From assembly GCA_900549885.1 (NCBI GenBank), contig URQA01000019.1:1-26758 (forward strand): a DNA stretch of 26,758 nucleotides, in the 5' to 3' direction. This document shows positions 1-6,874 of this stretch, in pieces (the first letter of the stretch is position 1; every line of letters starts with the position of its first letter). The translations under genes were made by a program, and so were the position numbers. The notes beneath the pieces were generated by a model that was not told where the DNA came from, ran no database searches, and worked only from the letters and a program-made list of their open reading frames with translations. Origin of the DNA: an uncultured Eubacteriales bacterium. Lineage in GTDB: Bacteria > Bacillota > Clostridia > Oscillospirales > Oscillospiraceae.

Positions 1-9
1 CCGTAAACA

Positions 10-56
10 CACAAAGGACCGCCATATGGCGGTCCTTTGTGCTGTGTGTGTTTTTT
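10..56 (+). terminator. Terminator-like hairpin at left edge
   Basis: Positions 10-41 are a perfect inverted repeat (16 bp per arm, centred on CATATG). A short GT-rich stretch and six T residues at 51-56 follow. This looks like the end of a plus-strand gene lying left of the window. The T-run is about 9 bases beyond the main stem, so it is not a textbook intrinsic terminator unless the stem extends by pairing the ACA at 7-9 with TGT further on. Confidence 0.5.
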
Positions 57-272
57 AGGAGGGAGAAAACGCATCGGGTTTGGGAGGACCCTTTGCTTGA
101 TGATAAAGATACCCGAAAGATTTTTCTAAATTATGTTTTTCTTATGAACAGATTGTAAATGTTTCCTCCCGTTTTCGGAAATTACGGAAAATTGCAGGTA
201 AATCGGTCTTTTTTTGGAGATCCGGCCTGCTGTTGGGCAGCTGCACCGTTCTTCACGGCAATGTGTGCGCCT

Positions 273-710
273 TCATTTGTATTTCTGGCTCTCCGCCACC
301 GCCAGCTCGTCGCAGCGGTTGTTGTAGGCGTTTTCCGCGTGGCCCTTGACCCAGTGGTAGCGGAGGGAGTGGACCTCTGTCAAAGCCAGCAGGCGGTCCC
401 AGAGATCCGGGTTCAGGGCGGGCTTCTTGTCGGCCTTTTTCCAGCCCCGGGCCTTCCAGCCCTTGGCCCAGCCCTTTTCCAGCGCGTCGATGACGTATTT
501 GGAGTCGGAGTAAACCTCTACCGCGCATGGCTCATTGAGGGCCTCCAGTCCCCGGATGACGGCGGTAAGCTCCATGCGGTTGTTGGTGGTGGACGGCTCA
601 CCGCCGCTCAGCTCCTTTTTATGGGGACCATACATCAGAATGGCTCCCCACCCGCCGGGGCCGGGATTGCCGGAGCAGGCCCCGTCGGTGTATAGCGTTA
701 CTGTTTTCAT
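273..710 (-). CDS. rnhA: Ribonuclease HI
   Basis: This enzyme hydrolyses the RNA strand of RNA-DNA hybrids, removing primers and R-loops in the cytoplasm. The 145-residue protein is the normal size for bacterial RNase HI. It starts with the YTDGACSGNPGPGGWG motif and carries the four metal-binding acids D9, E47 (NNRMEL), D69 (SDSKY) and D134 (NRCDELA), plus the flexible-loop H124 (VKGHAEN). The tryptophan-rich basic protrusion (residues 81-92) typical of E. coli RNase HI is also visible. The ATG follows an AAGGA about 11 bases upstream. It lies 55 bp downstream of the XRE gene on the same strand. The 216 bp beyond its stop (57-272) holds no gene I can support. Confidence 0.96.
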   Translation of the reverse strand: MKTVTLYTDGACSGNPGPGGWGAILMYGPHKKELSGGEPSTTNNRMELTAVIRGLEALNEPCAVEVYSDSKYVIDALEKGWAKGWKARGWKKADKKPALNPDLWDRLLALTEVHSLRYHWVKGHAENAYNNRCDELAVAESQKYK

Positions 711-765
711 AGACGCGTCTTTCCTTTTTCAAGTCATATTCAGCCTGGCACAGGCTGTCTTCCCG

Positions 766-1170
766 TCACTCTTTCCGGTCGGATAACTGGGATATAGCCA
801 GACAGGCAAGACCGATACCCAGCATCCCCAGGGCAGCTCCGGTACCGATCTGGTTTAGGATGGACAACACCGCCACGGCAACGCCCATCGCCACCGCCAC
901 TCCTTTCAGCGCCACATCCACGATGTCTCCCACCTTCTCTCCGAGGGTGAAGGAAGTCTTTCCCACCTTTCCCTGCATCAACTCATCCACAGAGACCTCC
1001 AAGATCTCCGCCAGCCTAGGCAGGGAAGTGACGTCGGGGAAGGACAGATCCCGTTCCCACTTGGACACCGCCTTGTCAGTCACTCCCATCTGTTCTGCAA
1101 GTTCCAGCTGAGTCATTCCCTTTTCTTTGCGCAGGGCGGCAAGCATGGCACCAAAGGTCTGTTTTTTCAT
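766..1170 (-). CDS. XRE-family helix-turn-helix protein with two C-terminal membrane helices
   Basis: Residues 6-62 form a helix-turn-helix of the Cro/C1 type (TQLELAEQMGVTDKAVSKWE, followed by LAEILEVSVDELMQG). Residues about 84-106 and 108-128 are two hydrophobic Ala/Gly/Val/Leu-rich segments likely to span the membrane, then a short basic tail. This is therefore a small membrane-tethered DNA-binding protein of 134 residues; its target is unknown. An in-frame ATG at 1203 would add 11 residues, but the ATG at 1170 has AAAGGAG 10 bases upstream and the predicted promoter overlaps the upstream ATG, so 1170 is preferred. The gene stands alone between gyrA and rnhA on the same strand and could be co-transcribed with rnhA. 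Confidence 0.85.
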   Translation of the reverse strand: MKKQTFGAMLAALRKEKGMTQLELAEQMGVTDKAVSKWERDLSFPDVTSLPRLAEILEVSVDELMQGKVGKTSFTLGEKVGDIVDVALKGVAVAMGVAVAVLSILNQIGTGAALGMLGIGLACLAISQLSDRKE

Positions 1171-1201
1171 AGGTCCAACACTCCTTTTGTTTGATGCCTG
1201 C

Positions 1202-1231
1202 ATCCTATCATCCCTTTTGCAAAAAACTCAA
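1202..1231 (-). promoter_or_regulatory. Predicted sigma-A promoter of the XRE gene
   Basis: Reading the minus strand, TTGAGT (1226-1231) is followed after 18 bases by TAGGAT (1202-1207). Initiation would fall near 1195, about 25 bases upstream of the chosen ATG. This supports the shorter start of the XRE gene. Matched by eye only. Confidence 0.45.
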
Positions 1232-1312
1232 CCGACCGGCAGTTTCCTTTGGTCGACCTCCAGTTTATCTCCAGGTGAGGTCAGTCGAGTCGCTTTTTCA
1301 AAGCTTCAGGAT

Positions 1313-1350
1313 GGAATGAGCGCGAAATGCCTTCGCGCTCATTCCTTTTT
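1313..1350. terminator. Stable hairpin just downstream of gyrA
   Basis: Two 14-bp perfect arms (1313-1326 and 1332-1345, GGAATGAGCGCGAA and its complement) enclose a 5-base loop, starting a few bases after the gyrA stop. The T-run (1346-1350) is on the plus-strand side, so as an intrinsic terminator it points against gyrA. In the gyrA transcript it would be a 3'-end hairpin without a U-tract. Confidence 0.55.
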
Positions 1351-1352
1351 AT

Positions 1353-3884
1353 TTAGTTTTCCGCAGGTTCCACGGAATTTTCCACAGGCTCCTCCCCAGC
1401 AGTGGATACATCCTCCGGCTCCTTTTCCGCCAGAGCCAGGGCAATGACCTGGTCTCCTTCCTCCTTCAGACGCATGACGATGACCCCCTGGGTAGCCCGC
1501 CCGGCCAGGCGGATGGAGTCCACATCCGTGCGGATCAGGGTGCCGGACTGGGTGACCAGCAACAGGTCCTCCGTGCCGTCCACCACCTTGATTCCCACTA
1601 CCTTTCCGGTCTTTTCGGTAACGGCGTAGTTCTTGATGCCAATGCCGCCCCGGTTGGTGATACGGTAATCCTCCACCGGGGTGCGCTTGCCGTAGCCGTT
1701 TTCCGTGATGGTGAGCACCGCCTTGCCCGCTGTGGCCCGGGCGCCGCCCACCACATAGTCGCCCTCTCTCAACCGGATGCCCCGCACACCCATGGAGGTG
1801 CGGCCGGTGGGCCGCACGTCGCTCTCAGCAAAGCAGACCGCCATACCGTCGTGGGTGGCAATGAGGATATTCTTGGCACCATCCGTCTCCCGGACCACCA
1901 TCAGCTCGTCCCCATCCTCCAGAGTGATGACCCGCAGGCCGTTGTTCCGGAGGTTTTTCAGAGTGGTCACCGGCAGACGCTTCACCGTGCCATTGCGGGT
2001 AATCATCACCAGGTAGCGGTCCTCACTGGTGATGTCCCGGGTATGGATCATGGCGGAAATCTTTTCATCTCCGTCCACCTGGAGCACATTGACAATGTTG
2101 GTGCCCCGGGCGGTGCGGCCCGCTTCGGGGATTTGATACCCCTTTTTGCGGAATACCCGGCCCTTGTCGGTAAAGAACAGAATATAATCATGGGTGGAGG
2201 CGGTGAATACCGTGTTTACATAGTCCTCCTCCCGGGTGGACATGGACTTCTTGCCCATACCGCCCTTGCCCTGGGCGGCATACTCGCTGGCGCTGGTGCG
2301 CTTGATATAGCCGTTGGCCGTCATGGTGAACACACACTGTTCCTCAGCGATCAGGTCCTCAATGTCCAGGTCATCCTCGGCAAAGCCGATTTCCGTGCGC
2401 CGCTGGTCGCCGTACTTGTCCCGAATCTCCGTCAGCTCGTCCTTGAGCACGCCCCGGAGCATGATCTCGTCGCTGAGCAGGCGCTCAAAATAGGCAATGC
2501 GCTCCTGAAGCTCGTCGAACTCCGCCTGGAGCTTCTCCCGGTCCAGGCCCTGAAGAGCCTTGAGGCGCATATCCAAGATAGCCTGGGCCTGGACATCATC
2601 CAGCCCAAAGCGGGCCATCAGCCGCTCTTTGGCGTCGTCATAGCTCTGACGGATGATGCGGATGACCTCGTCAATGTTGTCCTGAGCAATGAGCAGGCCC
2701 TCCAACAAATGGGCACGCTCTTTGGCCTTCTGCAAGTCGTAGCGGGTACGCCGGGTAATGATTTCCTCCTGGAAGGAGATGTACTCGTCCAGCATCTGCC
2801 GCAGGGAGAGGGTCCGGGGATGGCGGTGGCCGTTGACATTCACCAGAGCCAGCATGACCACGGCAAAGGTGGTCTGCATCTGGGTCTGGGCGAACAGGCG
2901 GTTCAGGGTCACCTGGGGGTTGGCGTCCTTTTTCAGCTCGATGACGATACGCATGCCCTTCTTGCCGTCGGACTCATCCCGCAGGCCGGAGATGCCGTCC
3001 AGGCGCTTGTCCTTAACCTGGTCGGCAATGTTCTCCACCAGCCGGGCTTTGTTTACCTGGTAAGGCAGCTCAGTAACAATGATGCGGGTGCGGCCGTTGC
3101 CGAACTCCTCCATCTCCGTCCTGGCCCGGACCCGGATATGACCCTTTCCGGTGGCATAAGCCGCCCGGATACCAGATCGACCCATAATGATGCCCCGGGT
3201 GGGGAAGTCAGGGCCTTTTATATGCTCCATCAGGTCGTCCAGGGTGGCGTTGGGGTTGTCCAGCACGCAGATGCACGCGTCGATAACCTCCCGCAGATTG
3301 TGGGGCGGGATGTTGGTGGTCATACCTACGGCGATGCCGGAGGAACCGTTCACCAGCAGATTGGGAAAGCGGGAGGGGACCACCTGAGGCTCCTTCAAGG
3401 ACTCGTCAAAGTTGGGGTCCCAGTCTACGGTGTCCTTGTCGATGTCCCGCATCAGCTCGTTGCAGATTTTGGACATACGCGCCTCCGTGTAACGGTAGGC
3501 GGCCGGGGGGTCGCCGTCCACGGAGCCGAAGTTGCCGTGGCCGTCCACCAGGGGATAGCGCATGGAGAAGTCCTGGGCCAGGCGGACCAGGGCGTCATAC
3601 ACCGACTGGTCCCCGTGGGGGTGGTACTTGCCCAGCACGTCGCCCACGCAGGTGGCGGATTTTTTGAAGGGCTTATCGCTGGTCAGCCCCGTCTCATACA
3701 TGGAGTAGAGGATGCGCCGGTGAACGGGCTTCAAGCCGTCCCGTACATCGGGCAAAGCCCGGCCCACGATGACGGACATGGCGTACTCAATATACGCGTT
3801 TTCCATCTCGTGTTCCAGGTTGATATCCACGATTTTCTGGTCAGGAAAGGAAATATCCTGATTCAGGTGTTCATCTTTTGCCAT
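1353..3884 (-). CDS. gyrA: DNA gyrase subunit A
   Basis: This is the breakage-reunion subunit of DNA gyrase, working as A2B2 with GyrB to introduce negative supercoils. The N-terminal domain shows the catalytic tyrosine in AYRYTEARM (Y132), the LKPVHRRIL motif, and the quinolone region HPHGDQSVYDALVRLAQ. The C-terminal beta-pinwheel repeats follow from about residue 510. Length is 843 residues, normal for the family. The frame opens at 3929, but the ATG at 3884 has GAGGAGG about 11 bases upstream and gives the expected N-terminus, so it was chosen. Two oddities: the residue equivalent to E. coli Ser83 is Gln (Q93), and the GyrA box (538-544) reads QGKGGMG rather than QRRGGKG. The tail is acidic. 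Last gene of the dnaA-gyrA block, 144 bp after gyrB. Confidence 0.97.
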   Translation of the reverse strand: MAKDEHLNQDISFPDQKIVDINLEHEMENAYIEYAMSVIVGRALPDVRDGLKPVHRRILYSMYETGLTSDKPFKKSATCVGDVLGKYHPHGDQSVYDALVRLAQDFSMRYPLVDGHGNFGSVDGDPPAAYRYTEARMSKICNELMRDIDKDTVDWDPNFDESLKEPQVVPSRFPNLLVNGSSGIAVGMTTNIPPHNLREVIDACICVLDNPNATLDDLMEHIKGPDFPTRGIIMGRSGIRAAYATGKGHIRVRARTEMEEFGNGRTRIIVTELPYQVNKARLVENIADQVKDKRLDGISGLRDESDGKKGMRIVIELKKDANPQVTLNRLFAQTQMQTTFAVVMLALVNVNGHRHPRTLSLRQMLDEYISFQEEIITRRTRYDLQKAKERAHLLEGLLIAQDNIDEVIRIIRQSYDDAKERLMARFGLDDVQAQAILDMRLKALQGLDREKLQAEFDELQERIAYFERLLSDEIMLRGVLKDELTEIRDKYGDQRRTEIGFAEDDLDIEDLIAEEQCVFTMTANGYIKRTSASEYAAQGKGGMGKKSMSTREEDYVNTVFTASTHDYILFFTDKGRVFRKKGYQIPEAGRTARGTNIVNVLQVDGDEKISAMIHTRDITSEDRYLVMITRNGTVKRLPVTTLKNLRNNGLRVITLEDGDELMVVRETDGAKNILIATHDGMAVCFAESDVRPTGRTSMGVRGIRLREGDYVVGGARATAGKAVLTITENGYGKRTPVEDYRITNRGGIGIKNYAVTEKTGKVVGIKVVDGTEDLLLVTQSGTLIRTDVDSIRLAGRATQGVIVMRLKEEGDQVIALALAEKEPEDVSTAGEEPVENSVEPAEN

Positions 3885-4028
3885 GATTTGAGGTTCCTCC
3901 TCATCATTTGGCGTTGGGAGCAGCCGCACTCCCTTCGGCCTGTTTCTCGATATCAGGTTTGCAAGTCTTGCTGGCTTCCGTGCTTCTCGCTGTCATCTTT
4001 CGCCTTATCCGTGACAGCTCAGCGCTTC

Positions 4029-5975
4029 TCAGTAATCCAGATTCAGCGCCTTGGCAGCGTTCTGCTCGATATACTCCCGCCGGGGTTCTACTTTTTCTCC
4101 CATGAGCAGTGTAAAAATCTCGTCCGCTTTCACCGCGTCCTCCAAAGTAATCCGTTTGAGGGTTCTGGTTTCCGGGTTCATGGTGGTATCCCACAGCTCA
4201 TGGGCGTCCATCTCGCCCAGGCCCTTGAAGCGGCTGATATCCACCTTGGCGTTGGGGTTGTCTCCCCGCATCTCGGCGGAGATGGCGTCCCGTTCCTCAT
4301 CAGAAAAAGCCACCCGGGTATTCTTGCCCCGGACCAGCTTATACAGCGGGGGAACCGCGGCATATACATAGCCCCGATCGATGAGTGGGCGCATAAACCG
4401 GAAAAAGAAGGTCAGCAGCAAGGTCCGAATATGGGCGCCGTCCACATCGGCATCCGCCATGATGATGACTTTGTGATACCGCAGCTTGTTCTCGTCAAAC
4501 TCATCCCCCAGCCCGGCGCCCAAGGCGGTGATCACCGGGGTGAGCTTATCGTTGCCGTACACCTTGTCCGCCCGGGCCTTTTCCACATTGAGCATTTTAC
4601 CCCACAGAGGGAGGATCGCCTGGTATCGGGAGTCCCGGCCCTGCTTGGCCGAGCCGCCTGCGGAATCGCCCTCGACGATGTAAATTTCCGTCAGCGCCGG
4701 ATCCCGCTCATTGCAATCAGATAGTTTACCGGGAAGGGTAGCCCCTTCCAGGGCGTTTTTCCGGCGGATATTCTCCCTGGCCCGGCGGGCGGCCTCCCGG
4801 GCGCGGCTGGCCATCATAGCCTTTTCCAGAATAGCTTTGCCTACATTCGGATTTTCTTCTAAGAACTGCTCCAGCTTATCGGACACCACATTGTTTACCA
4901 GGGTACGGATCTCACTGTTGCCCAGCTTGGCCTTGGTCTGGCCCTCGAACTGGGCCTCAGTAAGCTTCACCGAAATGACACAGGTCAGCCCCTCCCGGCA
5001 GTCCTCACCGGACACCTTTTCCTCTCCTTTCAAAAGGTTGGCCTTTTTGCCATAGGCGTTGAGCACGTTGGTGAGCGCCCGCTTGAAGCCCTCCTCATGC
5101 ATACCTCCCTCTGGAGTATGAACATTGTTTGCAAAGGAGACGATAATCTCGTTATAGCTGTCGTTATATTGAAGGGCAATCTCTGCCATGGAATCATCCC
5201 TGGACCCCGACATATAGATGACGTTTTCGTGGAGAGGGCTCTTATTCTTGTTGATGAAGGTGACAAACTCCCGAATGCCCCCCTCATAGTGCATGGACTC
5301 CTCCCGCTCCTGTCCAGCCCGGCGGTCCGCCATCAGAATGCGCACCCCGGCATTGAGGAAAGCCTGCTCCCGCATACGCTTATGGAGGGTATCATAGTCG
5401 TATACCGTGTCCTCGAACATCTCCGGATCAGGCTTAAATACCACTTCAGTACCAGTGTGATCCGTCTGGCCGATTACCTTCATCTCTTGGGTAATTGCTC
5501 CCCGGGAAAACTTCATTTCATAGATCTGACCGTTTTTGTGCACCCGCACCTCCAGCCACTGGGAAAGGGCATTGACCACAGACGCGCCCACCCCATGAAG
5601 ACCGCCGGATACCTTATATCCGCCGCCGCCAAACTTTCCTCCGGCGTGAAGCACGGTATACACCACCTCCAGAGCGGGCCGTCCGGTCTGCTGCTGGATG
5701 TCCACCGGAATGCCCCGGCCATTGTCCGTGACCCGAATCACATCCCCGTCCAAAATCTCCACGGTGATGTGGTCGCAGTAGCCCGCCAGGGCCTCATCAA
5801 TGGCGTTATCCACGATCTCATACACCAGATGATGGAGACCAGAGGACGAGGTGGATCCGATATACATGCCCGGACGCTTCCGGACCGCTTCCAGCCCCTC
5901 CAGCACCTGGATTTCCGAAGCATTGTATTCATGCTCCACCATGGTGGGATTGTGCTGTTCCATTTGTTCAGACAT
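4029..5975 (-). CDS. gyrB: DNA gyrase subunit B
   Basis: This is the ATPase subunit of gyrase. The GHKL ATP-binding fold is visible (EIVDNAIDEA, DNGRGIP at about 84-90, GGLHGVGASVVNAL at 124-136). The transducer region follows, then the TOPRIM domain with EGDSAGG (435-441) and DADVDGAHI (508-516), and the C-terminal tail with RFKGLGEMD. At 648 residues it is the short Gram-positive type without the E. coli insertion. The ATG at 5975 has GGAGGAAA 6 bases upstream. At the quinolone-pocket position equal to E. coli Lys447 it has Trp (W458, in LPLWGKMLN). It lies 176 bp downstream of the PH-domain gene, with a strong hairpin in between, and upstream of gyrA. Confidence 0.97.
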   Translation of the reverse strand: MSEQMEQHNPTMVEHEYNASEIQVLEGLEAVRKRPGMYIGSTSSSGLHHLVYEIVDNAIDEALAGYCDHITVEILDGDVIRVTDNGRGIPVDIQQQTGRPALEVVYTVLHAGGKFGGGGYKVSGGLHGVGASVVNALSQWLEVRVHKNGQIYEMKFSRGAITQEMKVIGQTDHTGTEVVFKPDPEMFEDTVYDYDTLHKRMREQAFLNAGVRILMADRRAGQEREESMHYEGGIREFVTFINKNKSPLHENVIYMSGSRDDSMAEIALQYNDSYNEIIVSFANNVHTPEGGMHEEGFKRALTNVLNAYGKKANLLKGEEKVSGEDCREGLTCVISVKLTEAQFEGQTKAKLGNSEIRTLVNNVVSDKLEQFLEENPNVGKAILEKAMMASRAREAARRARENIRRKNALEGATLPGKLSDCNERDPALTEIYIVEGDSAGGSAKQGRDSRYQAILPLWGKMLNVEKARADKVYGNDKLTPVITALGAGLGDEFDENKLRYHKVIIMADADVDGAHIRTLLLTFFFRFMRPLIDRGYVYAAVPPLYKLVRGKNTRVAFSDEERDAISAEMRGDNPNAKVDISRFKGLGEMDAHELWDTTMNPETRTLKRITLEDAVKADEIFTLLMGEKVEPRREYIEQNAAKALNLDY

Positions 5976-6008
5976 AGCTTGTTTCCTCCGCTCAATGAAC
6001 TCAAAACC

Positions 6009-6053
6009 CCGGTTTCCGGCAGCCCGCCTGCCAGGTGGACTGCCGGAAACCGG
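6009..6053 (-). promoter_or_regulatory. Stable hairpin in the gyrB leader
   Basis: Two perfect 14-bp arms (6009-6022 and 6040-6053, CCGGTTTCCGGCAG and complement) enclose a 17-base loop that itself contains CCT/AGG pairing. On the minus strand the hairpin is followed by GGTTTT, a weak U-tract, 34 bases before the gyrB ATG. It could be a leaky terminator or attenuator controlling read-through from the dnaA operon, or a leader structure. No convincing gyrB promoter was found in 5976-6151. Confidence 0.55.
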
Positions 6054-6151
6054 ACTTTCAGCCGAATTCGATCCCAGCGCTCATCACCTGCTGCAAGATC
6101 CTTTCAGCCGCATTTGACATACTTCTTAAAAAGATAAGTTCCTACTGTTTC

Positions 6152-6556
6152 TTACCAATCTTCCCCGCAGGACTGCTCTTCTCCGCCGTCAAGCCCGCCG
6201 TTCTCCCCGTCCAGCAGCTCGGTAGCCCTCATCCGGCGTGCGTCCTTTGCCTGCTCCACCTTTTCATAAATCAGCTCTTTCACCGCTTTCGGGTCCCGGA
6301 CATTTTGTAGATCCAAATGGGGCGTGGTCTTGTCTGATGAGTAGATACAGACGGTGCCCACCCGGAAGATCCGCTGCCACAGAGAACGGGTCAGTTCCAG
6401 ATCCCTCACCCGATAGAGCAGCACCTCCTCTTCCTTTAGGTTCAAAAACCCCTTTTCCCGAAAAATGCGGTTTTCACTCAGCCGGTATCTTGTAAAGCTG
6501 ATAGGCAGGCCAAAATATCGTTTTCTGTCCTTCCAAATATACGCTATGGATTCCAT
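6152..6556 (-). CDS. Small bacterial PH-domain (bPH2/DUF304-like) protein
   Basis: This 134-residue protein has the character of the bacterial pleckstrin-homology domain family (DUF304/YdbS-YdbT type): a beta-rich segment FTRYRLSENRIF, a central LYRVRDLELTRSLWQR motif, then VGTVCIYSSDKT and LDLQNVRDPKAVKELI. No membrane helix is visible, unlike many bPH2 proteins. The last 30 residues are acidic, Gly/Glu-rich and likely disordered. Function is unknown; the family assignment rests on motif resemblance. The ATG at 6556 has AGGAGG 7 bases upstream, and the gene follows remB by 15 bp, so it is co-transcribed within the replication block between remB and gyrB. Confidence 0.8.
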   Translation of the reverse strand: MESIAYIWKDRKRYFGLPISFTRYRLSENRIFREKGFLNLKEEEVLLYRVRDLELTRSLWQRIFRVGTVCIYSSDKTTPHLDLQNVRDPKAVKELIYEKVEQAKDARRMRATELLDGENGGLDGGEEQSCGEDW

Positions 6557-6571
6557 ACCCGCGCCTCCTGT

Positions 6572-6835
6572 TTATTCAAATCCGTTTTGCTCCGCTCTTC
6601 GGATCAGTGTAGCTGCGTTTACCTGGGAAATATACACCCGGTTTTCTCCATTTTTTCCCCGGCATAAAAGAAAAGACCGGGGCAAATCGTCCCCTACCAC
6701 AGTCACCTGTCCACCGGCTTCCGCCTGCTCCAGAAAGCGGCGGGTGCGGTGGGACCAAGTGGTGTTGTCCAGATCAAATATCCCAATGATTTCATTCAAA
6801 GGAATCATCACATTCTGCCCTAGATGGAGATACAA
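6572..6835 (-). CDS. remB: RemB-like extracellular matrix regulator (DUF370, YaaB)
   Basis: An 87-residue member of the DUF370 family, whose B. subtilis members RemA and RemB (YaaB) are linked to biofilm matrix gene control. Family signs are the N-terminus YLHLGQNVMIPLNEIIGIFDLDNTT and the C-terminal RVYISQVNAATLIRR. The position between recF and gyrB matches remB/yaaB of B. subtilis. The start is a TTG at 6835 preceded by AGGGGGG with 6-base spacing; a later ATG would cut off the conserved first strand. It starts 39 bp after recF and ends 15 bp before the PH-domain gene. Whether it binds DNA like RemA cannot be told from sequence alone. Confidence 0.88.
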   Translation of the reverse strand: MYLHLGQNVMIPLNEIIGIFDLDNTTWSHRTRRFLEQAEAGGQVTVVGDDLPRSFLLCRGKNGENRVYISQVNAATLIRRAEQNGFE

Positions 6836-6874
6836 CCCAATCCCCCCTGTCCGAGTTTTGAACCAAACCTGGAA

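Noticed and set aside
159..695. Plus-strand open frame opposite rnhA
   Set aside because: Shadow of the intact RNase HI gene; no recognisable protein motifs.
1851..4724. A 957-codon plus-strand open frame antisense to gyrA and part of gyrB
   Set aside because: It is exactly opposite two intact, clearly recognised genes, has no ribosome binding site, no family resemblance, and a composition typical of antisense frames in GC-rich coding DNA.
5097..6137. 346-codon plus-strand frame opposite gyrB
   Set aside because: Antisense shadow of gyrB with His-rich composition from reversed coding sequence.
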